Shown here: in pieces, positions 16,098 through 24,424 of the stretch
Layout of the letters: each line of letters opens with the position of its first letter
How positions within the stretch are numbered: position 1 is the stretch's first letter
Assembly (NCBI GenBank): GCA_943332855.1
Contig: CALQRA010000007.1
Span: forward strand, 1-47,077
Source: Candidatus Kuenenia stuttgartensis
Lineage (GTDB): Bacteria > Planctomycetota > Planctomycetia > Pirellulales > UBA1268
Length of the DNA: 47,077 bases
Reading direction: 5' to 3'
Program-made: the position numbers and the translations under genes
Notes under the pieces: model-generated
What the model was told of the DNA's origin: nothing
The model's database searches: none
Seen by the model: only the letters and a program-made list of their open reading frames with translations

Positions 16098-17423
16098 ATG
16101 ACGGGCATGAAACATTCATCTCTCCCCACCGTGGCCCGCGTGCTCCTCCTTGCCTGCGCCGTCGCCGTGATGCCGGCCGGGCCCCTGCCCTCTCCATCGG
16201 CCCGCGCTGACGAGCCGGCAGCGCTTGCGATCCCCGACTCCGACGACGGCCTCCCCGGCGCCGGCCCGATCCGGCGCTCCGACTGGTTCCAGAACCTGTG
16301 GAAAGAGCGCCGCGGCGTTTGGGCCAGCAGGAAGGCTGCCGACAAGCGGGCCCTCGTGTTCCTCGGTGACTCAATCACGCAGGGCTTCGGTGACGATTTC
16401 CAGGGGGCCTTTCCTGGAGCGAAGCTCGCCAATCGCGGCATCAGCGGCGACACGACCCGCGGCATGCTCCTGCGCCTCGCCGACGATTGTCTGGCCCTCG
16501 ATCCCGCCGGCGTCGTCATGCTCATGGGCACCAACGACCTCGAGGAAGGGGCGGAGCCGGAGACGATCGCCGGCAATGTGAAGGCGATCATCTCGGCCAT
16601 CGAAGCGAAGAACCCGCGGACACCGATCATCGTCTGCCAGGTCTTCCCCAGCGCCGCCGACAAGAAGCGTCCGGCCGAGAAGATCAAGAAGCTCAACTCG
16701 CTGGTCGCCGAGCAGGTGAAGGGGGACCCGCGCGTCCGTCTCGTCGACACCTGGACACTTTTTGCCAACGGCGACGGCGACGCGAAGGTGGAGGATTTCC
16801 CCGATCTCCTCCATCCCAACGAGCTGGGCTATGCCAAGTGGGTGGCCGCGATCAGGCCGGTCCTCGAGACGCTCGATCTCGTTCCCACCCCCGCCGACGA
16901 TTTCCAGCCCGAACCCGGCTCCGAACTGCTCTTCAACGGCCACGACCTCACCGGCTGGGGCTACCGCGATCAGCCGACGCTCGGCAAGCAGCTCGATCTC
17001 GACGGCCGTGAGAGCAGCCCCGATGGCCGCTACGTTGCCAAGGATGGCCGGATCGTCGTCACGACCCCGCCGGAAGGGCGCCGCGTCGAGCAGCTCTGGA
17101 CGACGAAGGAGTTCCCCGGCAACTTCGTCCTCAAGCTCGAGTTCCGGGCCACGCCGACCGCCGACAGCGGCGTCTTCATCCGTGCCCCGCAACTCCAGTG
17201 CCGCGATTATCTGCTCGCCGGTCCCTACAAGGAGCTAAAGCACTACAAGCCCCAGGACTGGAACGAACTGGTGATCACCGTCATCGACGGCAAGGCCCTG
17301 TGCCTGTGCAATGACGACATCCTCGAAGTGGCGCTGCCGGTGCCTGAGACCGGCCCGATCGGCCTCGAAGGGGATTCTGGTCAGCTCGAATACCGGCGGA
17401 TCCGGATCTCCAAGCTCCCCTGA
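16098..17423 (+). CDS. Secreted SGNH/GDSL esterase fused to a DUF1080 (3-keto-disaccharide hydrolase) domain
   Basis: This 441-residue protein has a signal peptide (basic start, hydrophobic core, SARADE cleavage region near residue 38). The first domain (about 55-270) is an SGNH hydrolase: FLGDSITQG with the nucleophile Ser, NRGISGDTT, LMGTNDLEEG, and DLLHPNELGY with the Asp-His pair. It resembles planctomycete PAF-acetylhydrolase-like or acetylxylan esterases. The second domain (about 280-441) is DUF1080/concanavalin-like: LFNGHDLTGW, NFVLKLEFRATPTADSGVFIR, and the closing GPIGLEGDSGQLEYRRIRI. The fusion suggests combined deacetylation and processing of a polysaccharide outside the cell or in the periplasm. 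ATG 16107 is an equally possible start. It converges with the GT-C gene, 9 bp apart. Confidence 0.9.
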   Translation: MTGMKHSSLPTVARVLLLACAVAVMPAGPLPSPSARADEPAALAIPDSDDGLPGAGPIRRSDWFQNLWKERRGVWASRKAADKRALVFLGDSITQGFGDDFQGAFPGAKLANRGISGDTTRGMLLRLADDCLALDPAGVVMLMGTNDLEEGAEPETIAGNVKAIISAIEAKNPRTPIIVCQVFPSAADKKRPAEKIKKLNSLVAEQVKGDPRVRLVDTWTLFANGDGDAKVEDFPDLLHPNELGYAKWVAAIRPVLETLDLVPTPADDFQPEPGSELLFNGHDLTGWGYRDQPTLGKQLDLDGRESSPDGRYVAKDGRIVVTTPPEGRRVEQLWTTKEFPGNFVLKLEFRATPTADSGVFIRAPQLQCRDYLLAGPYKELKHYKPQDWNELVITVIDGKALCLCNDDILEVALPVPETGPIGLEGDSGQLEYRRIRISKLP

Positions 17424-17432
17424 CCCAGGGGT

Positions 17433-19106
17433 TCAGCGGCCACCCCGGCGCCAGGGGGCGAGGGTCATCGGATCCCACTGGGATGTCCGTTCGTCGGCGG
17501 CATCGAGTTGCGGCCCGCGCTCCCGGTAGCCGTGCTCCTCCATCGCCGTCCGGAGGTCCGACGGCGACACGTTTCCAGGATTGTCGAGGACGAGCGTCAC
17601 GACATCGTCGGCCGTCACCGTGCCAATGGCCGAAGCATCAGCGAGCGCGACGACGGGCAGGTCGGGGCGGAGATCGATCAGGTTGCGGAGCAGGAAACCC
17701 CGACGGAGGTCGTTGGTGACGACCGTTCCCGACCAGTCACAGGCCTTTGTCCAGGCTGTCGGCATGGCGGGCTTGAGGTCGAACGACTGATCGATGAGCC
17801 CCGGCCAACTCACGATCGATTGGAGCAGTTGCAGCGCCAGAGCGATGACGGCGAGGCGGGGGGGAACGAGATTGCCAACGGCGAGAACGAGAAACACCGT
17901 GGACAGCGGCCAGATGTACGAGAAATACTGCCCCCGGAAAGCGTGGGGGGGAGAGACCCCGGTGAGGTAGAGGATCGCCGTGAAGAGGACGAACCAGGCG
18001 AGTACGAGGGCATGACGGACCCTGGGGTCGTTCAGCGTCCACCCCCCCGAACCGTCCCCGGCAGCATCGCCCCGCCGCCAGGCGAGCCGGAGGCCACCGG
18101 CCACCGTCATGGCCGCCAACCCGATCGCATAGACCGGCCAGAGCGAACGCCAGAGCGTGAAATACTCAGCCGCACCGCGCGCCAGGAGTTTGACTCGCAT
18201 GGGAGCCATGGCGGCGAGGCCCTCCGCATTGCCGGCCACGGCGGGCCGCGCGGCGGCCTTCATCCGCAGGAACTCGAAAAACTCCGGGTAGAGGAGGAGA
18301 AAAATCGCGACCGCCACGGCCCCGGCGGCGAAGTACCGGCGAGTCTGCCCTCCGAGTCGATCGATCGCCAGCACCATGAGAGCCCCGGGCACCATCGTGA
18401 TGACGAAGAAATAGTGCGTCAGCATTCCGGCGGCGCACACCAGGCAGAACAGCACCGTGATCCACGGCGCACGCTCGCCGGCGATGATCCGATCCCCGAG
18501 TTCTAGCGCGAGGAGGACGAGGACGGCGAAGAGGGGGTAATGGCGGGTCTGGAACTCGATGCCCATCACGGCCGGGGCGCAGAACCACACCGCCGCACAG
18601 GCCAGCCCCACCCGATGGCTTCCCGAGAACCGCCGGCCGAGGCGGTAGACGAGCCCGAGGGTCACCAGGGCGATTGCCAGGTTGATCGCTGACTGATTCT
18701 GGGGCGTCAAGCCGAAGAGCACGTGCTGGACATGCAGGCCCCAGAAGAAGAGCGGTGGGTGGATGTCCGTCAGGGCCAGATCGCGGGCGACCGTCCGGAA
18801 GGCGAACGAGCCGGGCCGCTGCAGAAATGCCTGGAACTCCGCCGCCGGCACGGGGCGGTTCGCCAGACCGGGCAGCTCCGCGTTGAACCGCGACTCGCCG
18901 GCCGCCGCACAGAGCCATGCGATCGACTCGTCGTGCGTCAGGCCTTCCTTGACATTCGTCACGGCATGGATCCGCACGAGAAGCGCCGCCACGATGACCA
19001 GCCAGAGGAGCACCGCGGCAAAGCGTTCCTTCGCGGTGGACCCCTTGCGGGAGGATCGCGCCGGCGGTCCCCCGTCGCCGCGGGCGACTGTCGAACCATG
19101 GGTCAT
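17433..19106 (-). CDS. GT-C family membrane glycosyltransferase (PMT/ArnT-like)
   Basis: This 557-residue protein has about eleven hydrophobic segments. After the first helix comes the loop GLTHDESIAW, an acidic D-E pair placed as in GT-C enzymes, and later DIHPPLFFWGLHV, typical of the GT39/ArnT/DUF2723 group. GT-C enzymes transfer sugars from polyprenyl-phosphate donors to acceptors on the outer face of the membrane. The ATG at 19106 has GAGGAG seven nt upstream. It lies 51 bp after the DprE2-like gene on the same strand, so I infer it uses the polyprenyl-phosphate pentose made by the genes upstream. The acceptor is unknown. Confidence 0.78.
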   Translation of the reverse strand: MTHGSTVARGDGGPPARSSRKGSTAKERFAAVLLWLVIVAALLVRIHAVTNVKEGLTHDESIAWLCAAAGESRFNAELPGLANRPVPAAEFQAFLQRPGSFAFRTVARDLALTDIHPPLFFWGLHVQHVLFGLTPQNQSAINLAIALVTLGLVYRLGRRFSGSHRVGLACAAVWFCAPAVMGIEFQTRHYPLFAVLVLLALELGDRIIAGERAPWITVLFCLVCAAGMLTHYFFVITMVPGALMVLAIDRLGGQTRRYFAAGAVAVAIFLLLYPEFFEFLRMKAAARPAVAGNAEGLAAMAPMRVKLLARGAAEYFTLWRSLWPVYAIGLAAMTVAGGLRLAWRRGDAAGDGSGGWTLNDPRVRHALVLAWFVLFTAILYLTGVSPPHAFRGQYFSYIWPLSTVFLVLAVGNLVPPRLAVIALALQLLQSIVSWPGLIDQSFDLKPAMPTAWTKACDWSGTVVTNDLRRGFLLRNLIDLRPDLPVVALADASAIGTVTADDVVTLVLDNPGNVSPSDLRTAMEEHGYRERGPQLDAADERTSQWDPMTLAPWRRGGR

Positions 19107-19160
19107 CAAAGCACTCCTCGAAGGTTCAATCCCGAACGACCCCCTCCCGGCCCACCCGAG

Positions 19161-19934
19161 TCAGAGCTTGAGACGCTTGAAGATCGCCTCGGGGATCGCA
19201 CCGATCACCGTCATCACCGGCCACCAGAACCAGGGAGTGTAAACGACGTCCCGTCGCCGCAGGATGGCCCGCTCGATGTCCCGGGCGACAGTGTCCGCGT
19301 CGGCCGCCAGAGGGGAGCGTGCGGCCGCGAGCCCCTCGGTCATCGGTGTCCGCACGATCCCCGGCTTCACCGTGAGCACGGCGACGCCGCGGGGATGGAG
19401 CCGATTCCTCAACCCGGAGAGATAGGCCGTCAATCCGGCCTTCGCCGCGCCGTAGGTGTAGTTGCTCTGCCGCCCGCGATCACCGGCCACCGAGGAGATG
19501 GCGGCGAGAAACGCACCGGGCCGATCCTCGAGCGCCCGGGCCGCGGCGGCCAGAATCATCGCCGCCGACGTGAATCCGGCATCGATCGCGTCGCGGGTCT
19601 GCCCGACGTCGAGCAGGGCCCCCGACTCGTCGGGGAGCGTCCCGTGACAGACGATGATCCCGTCGGGCGGCGCGCCGAGCAGCGCCGCGGCAGCTCCGAA
19701 CAATCCCGCCACCGCCGCGCCGTCGGAGGGATCGAACACGAGCGTGGCGACGGTCCCGCTGCCGCGGACCCGCAGATCATCGGCGAGCGGGGCCAGCCGG
19801 GCCGCGTCGCGACCGGTGACCACGAGATTCCAGCCCCTCGCCACGAGCCTCCGCCCCAGCGGGCGTGCGATGCCCGACGTCGCCCCGACGAGGATCACAT
19901 TGCGGGGGTCATCCCGTTTCGGGGTACGGCTCAT
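19161..19934 (-). CDS. SDR-family oxidoreductase, DprE2-like (polyprenylphospho-2-keto-ribose reductase)
   Basis: This 257-residue Rossmann protein has the cofactor motif ILVGATSGIARPLGRRL, ISSVAGDRGRQ with the catalytic Ser, and YGAAKAG with the YxxxK pair. The C-terminus ends in a hydrophobic amphipathic stretch (TPWFWWPVMTVIGAIPEAIFKRL), as in DprE2 (Rv3791), which suggests membrane association. DprE2 reduces the 2-keto intermediate made by DprE1 to give polyprenylphosphoryl arabinofuranose. The ATG at 19934 has AGGAAA upstream, 37 bp after the DprE1-like stop. The pairing with the DprE1-like gene is the main reason for the specific call; alone it would be a general SDR. Confidence 0.82.
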   Translation of the reverse strand: MSRTPKRDDPRNVILVGATSGIARPLGRRLVARGWNLVVTGRDAARLAPLADDLRVRGSGTVATLVFDPSDGAAVAGLFGAAAALLGAPPDGIIVCHGTLPDESGALLDVGQTRDAIDAGFTSAAMILAAAARALEDRPGAFLAAISSVAGDRGRQSNYTYGAAKAGLTAYLSGLRNRLHPRGVAVLTVKPGIVRTPMTEGLAAARSPLAADADTVARDIERAILRRRDVVYTPWFWWPVMTVIGAIPEAIFKRLKL

Positions 19935-19971
19935 GAACAGTTTCCTGGAGCATTGGCTGGAGAGCGGGGCG

Positions 19972-21333
19972 TCAGGCGGGGGTGATCCCCAGGCGCCTCG
20001 ATTGGGAGGAGGCGAACAGGCCCACCGGGTCATACCGCCGCTTGACGGCGAGAAACTCATCGAGACGCGGATACATCGCCCGGAAGGTGGTTCCATCCAT
20101 GAGCGCGTCCTTGGCGAGGTAGAGACGGCCGCCATGCTCGAGGAGAATCCGGTCGAGACGGCCGCAGAGGGCCTCGATCACGCCCCGTCGGTAGGGGATG
20201 TCGAGGGCGAGCGTGTGCCCCGGCTCGAGAAACGACAACATCGCGTCATCGGCCGGCCCACAACTCTTGAGCACGGCGAGGAACGACGCGGCGCCGCTGG
20301 CCACGATCGTGGAGAGCAGTTCGCGGAGGCCGTCGAGCGACGATTTCCGGGGAAAGAATGCCTGGTACTGGATGAATCCACGGGGGCCATAGAGGCGGTT
20401 CCAATGACGGATGGAATCGAGCGGATAGAAGAATGTGTCGAGATCGACGACCTTGCGCCGATTTCCGTGCGCGGCGTAGAAGACTTCGTTGAAGACCCTG
20501 ACACTCAAGCTATTGAGGAGGCCCACCGGCGGCGTGAAGGGGACCGACTTCACCCTTTTCCGCGGCAGCCCGAACGGATCGCGCCGCGCCTCGGGCGACA
20601 GCTCGCCGAGCAGGGTGTTTCTCCCCTGCATCACGACGCTCCGCCCCATCGCCCGCCCCGAGGCCATGCAGTCGATCCAGGCCACTGAATGCTCGCTGCC
20701 GGCATCCCCGGACTCGAACACCGTCAGGGTCTCCTCAAGGTCGGCGGTGCGATGGTAGTCGACGGTCACGCGCGACGTCTCGACCCGCACGAGCCGGAAA
20801 CAGGCGGCCATGATCATGCCGGTGAGCCCCATGCCGCCGAGGGTGGCATGGAAGAGGTCCGCGTTCTCGCCGCGCGAACAGCGCACCACGGTCCCGTCGG
20901 CCACCATCACATCGATCCGCTCGACGAACATGCCGATCGACCCGTGCCGATGGTGGTTCTTCCCGTGGACGTCGGCCGCGATGGCCCCCCCGACAGTCAC
21001 GTACTTCGTTCCAGGCGTCGTCGGCAGGAACCATCCGCGCGGCAGGAAGAGGGCGATGATCTCGGCGAAACTGACACCGGCCTCGACGTCGAGGAGCCCC
21101 GATTGCGGATCGAAGCCCCGGAAGCGATCGATCCGCGCTGTCTCGACGACCGTGCCTCCCGCGACGAAGGCTGAGTCTCCATAGGCCCTGCCGAGCCCGC
21201 GGGCGATGATGCCGGCCCCGTGATCCCCCCCCAGGGCGCGCGCCATCCCCGCCCGGTCGGCCGGCGTCGCAACGACGGAGTCGCCGACGGGAAACCTCCC
21301 CCATCCGCTCAACGTCTGGGGAGCGGGGCTCAT
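19972..21333 (-). CDS. FAD-dependent oxidase, DprE1-like (polyprenylphosphoryl-ribose 2'-oxidase)
   Basis: This 453-residue protein has the FAD-binding_4 (VAO/PCMH) pattern: GRAYGDSA, LPTTPGTKYVTVGGAIAADVHGKNHHRHGS (residues 104-132; key HGKNHH), ADGTVVRCSRGENADLFHATLGGMGLTG. The C-terminal half has FFYPLDSIRHWNRLYGPRGFIQYQ, LEPGHTLALDIP and GGRLYLAKDA. These match DprE1 (Rv3790), including the Lys at 408 equivalent to Mtb Lys418. DprE1 oxidises the 2'-hydroxyl of polyprenylphosphoryl ribose. The residue aligned with the drug-reactive Cys387 of Mtb is Ala376. It overlaps the HAD-UbiA gene by 4 nt and precedes the DprE2-like gene. Confidence 0.88.
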   Translation of the reverse strand: MSPAPQTLSGWGRFPVGDSVVATPADRAGMARALGGDHGAGIIARGLGRAYGDSAFVAGGTVVETARIDRFRGFDPQSGLLDVEAGVSFAEIIALFLPRGWFLPTTPGTKYVTVGGAIAADVHGKNHHRHGSIGMFVERIDVMVADGTVVRCSRGENADLFHATLGGMGLTGMIMAACFRLVRVETSRVTVDYHRTADLEETLTVFESGDAGSEHSVAWIDCMASGRAMGRSVVMQGRNTLLGELSPEARRDPFGLPRKRVKSVPFTPPVGLLNSLSVRVFNEVFYAAHGNRRKVVDLDTFFYPLDSIRHWNRLYGPRGFIQYQAFFPRKSSLDGLRELLSTIVASGAASFLAVLKSCGPADDAMLSFLEPGHTLALDIPYRRGVIEALCGRLDRILLEHGGRLYLAKDALMDGTTFRAMYPRLDEFLAVKRRYDPVGLFASSQSRRLGITPA

Positions 21334-22808
21334 GCCGCCACCCCCCCTCGCACCAGGCCCGCGATGATCACGAGGCAGAAACAGACCCCGGCAATGCAGA
21401 GACTGACCCGGTCACGGATGGCGAAAACCACAGGATCCTCGTCGAGATGACCGCGGTGGACAAGGAGCCAGACGCGGGTGATCCAGTAGAGCACCAGCGG
21501 ACAGATGAGCCAGAGGAGCCGACTCTCCCCGTACAGCGCGTGCATTTCGGGGCTGTTCATGTAGAGCGCGAGGACGAGCACCGACACGTAGCCACTGGCC
21601 GCACCGAAGCCCTCGAGGATGGGAAGATCCTCGACGAGATAGCCGCGCCCCGCTGGCCGATGCCCCCCTTCGGAGGCGTGCCGTCGGAGCTCGGCACAAC
21701 GCTTGGCAAACGCCAATGATGTGAAGAAGAAGAGCGAAAAAGCGAGGATCCACATACTCAACGGCACACCGGCCGCGATCCCGCCGGCCTCGACCCGGAC
21801 GGCATACATCCCCGCGAGCATCAGCACGTCGAGAATCGGCTTCCGCTTCAGCCAGGTGGAGTAGGCGAGGTTGGTGGCCATGTAGGCCACGAGGATCAGG
21901 CCAAAGGCTGGCGCGAGGGCGATGGCGGAGATCATGGCGGCCCCGAGGAGCAGCCCCGCCCCGGTGGCGACGGCCCAGGTGATCGGCAGTCGGCCGCTTG
22001 CCAAGGGGCGGTGACGCTTCTTGGGATGCTCCCGGTCGGCAGGCAGATCGGCAATGTCGTTGACGAGATAGACCGTCGAGGCACAGGCGGAGAACGCCAC
22101 GAATGCCCAGATCGCCGCAGTGATCGTGGCGACGTCGAACTTGTGCGCCAGGATCATCGGCAGGAAGACGAGGAGATTCTTGACCCATTGATGGGGCCGC
22201 AGTGACCGGAGGAGCGACCGTGGAATACTCCGACGTTCCCCGATCACCTCGACGGGCTTGCCAAGCTCGCGCACGCGGCGCTCCAACCCGGCAGTCGGCT
22301 CGACGACGATGACCCGGTCCGCCGCCCGCCACAGGGGGATATCGGCGGTCGCATCTCCCGCATAGGAAAAACCGTTGCAGCCGTTCGCCCGGACCCAATC
22401 GGTGACCGCCTGGAGTTTCCGTGCCCCCTTGAGATTGACCCCCGCATGGGAAGCGAGGACGGCGTCGAACAGCCCCAGATCGGCCGAGATCCGCGCTGCC
22501 ACGCTCTCGTGGGCCGCCGTCGCCAGCACCACAGGATTCCCGGCGCGCCGGGCCTCCGCGATCAGCCTCTCGGCCTCCGGGCGGACCGGCCAACGCGTCC
22601 AGGAATCGAGAGTGGCAGCCGCCACGTGCCCCTTGCAGGAGGACCGCCCCGCAGCGAGCCAGACGAGCACCTGTGGAATCATCCAGGGCCGGCCGAGGAG
22701 CAACCTCGTCAGGCTCTCGCCAAACACGTCGGTGGTCAGCAGGGTGCCGTCGAGATCCCAGACGCTGGCTGTTTTCGCATCAGGGCGTGGCGTCCGGGGT
22801 TCATTCAT
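21330..22808 (-). CDS. HAD phosphatase fused to UbiA-family prenyltransferase (polyprenyl-phosphate phosphoribosyltransferase-like)
   Basis: This 492-residue fusion has an N-terminal HAD domain (about 14-190) with motif I DLDGT (18-22) and motif IV GDATADIPLW. The C-terminal UbiA membrane domain (about 200-490) has eight or nine helices, the Asp-rich motif NDIADLPADREHPKKRHRP (250-268), and a second acidic loop, VHRGHLDEDPVVFAIRDR. This second form matches Rv3806c, which attaches PRPP to decaprenyl phosphate. The product carries a 5-phosphate that must be removed; the fused HAD domain is a plausible phosphatase for that step (inference). It starts 24 bp after the PfkB-type gene and overlaps the DprE1-like start. 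Confidence 0.87.
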   Translation of the reverse strand: MNEPRTPRPDAKTASVWDLDGTLLTTDVFGESLTRLLLGRPWMIPQVLVWLAAGRSSCKGHVAAATLDSWTRWPVRPEAERLIAEARRAGNPVVLATAAHESVAARISADLGLFDAVLASHAGVNLKGARKLQAVTDWVRANGCNGFSYAGDATADIPLWRAADRVIVVEPTAGLERRVRELGKPVEVIGERRSIPRSLLRSLRPHQWVKNLLVFLPMILAHKFDVATITAAIWAFVAFSACASTVYLVNDIADLPADREHPKKRHRPLASGRLPITWAVATGAGLLLGAAMISAIALAPAFGLILVAYMATNLAYSTWLKRKPILDVLMLAGMYAVRVEAGGIAAGVPLSMWILAFSLFFFTSLAFAKRCAELRRHASEGGHRPAGRGYLVEDLPILEGFGAASGYVSVLVLALYMNSPEMHALYGESRLLWLICPLVLYWITRVWLLVHRGHLDEDPVVFAIRDRVSLCIAGVCFCLVIIAGLVRGGVAA

Positions 22809-22832
22809 GGCCTCGGAGTATAGCCTTGATGA

Positions 22833-23804
22833 TCAGGTTTTTCCGCCGGCCACGGCGATCCGGGCGATTTCCACCGAGCCCGACAGGCGATCGACCGCCG
22901 ATCGATCCAGACGCCCGGCGAGGAGGGTGCCGCAGTTGAAGCTCGCGCAGGCCATACCGAAGCGGATTGCCTCGAGGGGATCCCGGCCGCGGGCGATCTG
23001 ATCGGCAATTCCCGCGGCGAGGCAATCGCCGCAGCCGATCGGATTGATGACGCGCTGGGGGCGCGGTGGCACGACGTGAAACCAGCCCGACGGACCGAGC
23101 AGGATCGCGGGCTTCGCCCCATCGGTGACGAGCACCCATTCGGCCCCCCGCTCCCGAAGCGATTCCATGGCGGCGCGGAGATCGACCTCGCTTCCGAGCG
23201 GACGGCCGACCGTTCTGGCCAGTTCTTCCCGATTCGGCTTCACAAGCAAAGGTCGGCAGGAAAGTGCCGCGACGAGCTCCGGGCCGCGGGCGTCGACGAT
23301 CGCCGGACAGGGGGTACGTTCGAGGAGGTCGCGGTAGATCGTCGCGGGGGTGCCGGCGGGGAGCGATCCCGAAAGCACGACCGCGGCGGCCCCCGCCACC
23401 GCCCCCTCGTAGGCCGACACGAACCGGGCCAGTTCCTCGGGGGTGATCGGCGGGGCATTCTCAACGAGCTCCGTAGTCCGCCCCGTGGCATCATCGAGGA
23501 GCGTCGTGCAGCAGCGGGTGTCGGCGGCGATCGGCACGGCGACAAGCTCGATTCCAAGCCCTGCCAACTCCACCGCCGTCCATCCGGCGGCCGCCCCCCC
23601 CATCACCGTCACCGCTCGGCATCCGCCCCCGAGGGTGGCCAGCGTCACCGCGACATTGAGCACCTTGCCACTGGCGCCGCGCCACACCTCGCTGGCCCGA
23701 TTAACCTCCCCGGCTTCGAGCGACGCAAACCGCATGATCGTCTGCCAGGCGGGCGACAGCCCGGCGGCCACGACGGGGCTGGAGGGAGAAAGATCGGGTG
23801 TCAT
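22833..23804 (-). CDS. PfkB-family carbohydrate kinase (FruK/LacC-like)
   Basis: This 323-residue kinase has the PfkB first-motif region GASGKVLNVAVTLATLGG and MGGAAAGWTAVELAGLGIELVAV. It also has VLSGSLPAGTP, LVKPNREELA, and the ATP/anion-hole motif NPIGCGDCLAAG with the catalytic Asp. The wording is closer to 1-phosphofructokinase/tagatose-6-phosphate kinases than to ribokinase. A TTG at 23837 is an alternative start; I chose the ATG at 23804. It is the first gene of the arabinofuranose-like cluster (24 bp before the HAD-UbiA gene). It could feed sugar phosphate into it, but may simply be co-transcribed. Confidence 0.8.
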   Translation of the reverse strand: MTPDLSPSSPVVAAGLSPAWQTIMRFASLEAGEVNRASEVWRGASGKVLNVAVTLATLGGGCRAVTVMGGAAAGWTAVELAGLGIELVAVPIAADTRCCTTLLDDATGRTTELVENAPPITPEELARFVSAYEGAVAGAAAVVLSGSLPAGTPATIYRDLLERTPCPAIVDARGPELVAALSCRPLLVKPNREELARTVGRPLGSEVDLRAAMESLRERGAEWVLVTDGAKPAILLGPSGWFHVVPPRPQRVINPIGCGDCLAAGIADQIARGRDPLEAIRFGMACASFNCGTLLAGRLDRSAVDRLSGSVEIARIAVAGGKT

Positions 23805-23837
23805 GACCGGGCCGGCTGGTGGGAAGAGGTGCGACAA

Positions 23838-24079
23838 AAGAGTGTAGGGTCAAAGCTTCCTGCTGAAGACTCGATCATGCCCGGTCTTTGCCCCTTCACT
23901 ACAGGCCATGCCCTCGACGCCCTGGCGGAGAACGTGAGTGTGACCGCCGGGCGGGAGTTTCCCTCCGACGACGATCTCGCCTCGCCCGGAGCGCGGCGAA
24001 CCGGTGAACCGGGCGGCTGGGCGCGGCCCTCCCCCCTGCCGTTTCGGTATGCTGAGGATTGCCCCCGGAGCCCCCCCCG
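23838..24079. other. Intergenic region, no supported gene
   Basis: About 240 bp upstream of the pfkB-type gene. It should hold that gene's minus-strand promoter. Open frames here lack recognisable motifs or ribosome sites, and I do not call a gene. Confidence 0.4.
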
Positions 24080-24261
24080 ATGCCCGACTATGACGGACTG
24101 CTGGCCCCGTGCGAATGACGCTGACGGCGAACCGCGACAAAGACAAGATGCACGTTCGCGACATGCTCGCGATCGGCCTCATCGACGCCTCATGGCCGGC
24201 ACGCTACCCGCCCGAGCTCGCCACCCGGCTCCAGCACCTCGTCGACGCCCCCGACGGCTGA
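24080..24261 (+). pseudogene. Remnant of a small nucleotidyltransferase-like gene (N- and C-terminal ends joined out of frame)
   Basis: ATG 24080 codes for MPDYDGLLA and then soon stops. A second frame from 24115 codes for 48 residues to the stop at 24261, containing NRDKDKMHVRDMLAIGLID and SWPARYPPELATRLQHL. In planctomycetes I remember short nucleotidyltransferase-like proteins that start MPDY..LL and end KDRMHLRDMIDVGLIDASW..RFPPELA. If that recollection is right, this is such a gene with its middle deleted and the ends in different frames. Alternatively the 48-residue frame alone is a small unknown protein. Confidence 0.42.
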
Positions 24262-24424
24262 TGCCCCCCCGAACGGATCCGAGGAAGACCGTCTTCCCGA
24301 CGAATGGGCACCCCCGACCGTAGTCGATCGAGCCCCGATCGTTCGATACTTTCCGCCACGGGCGTCCTGCCCGCGCGGGTGTCCCGTTTCCGATGTTCCT
24401 CCGGGCAGCGCCGTGTCGTCGCCA

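Noticed and set aside
18723-19985. 420-codon plus-strand frame opposite the GT-C and DprE2-like genes
   Set aside because: Crosses two genes on the other strand and has shadow composition.
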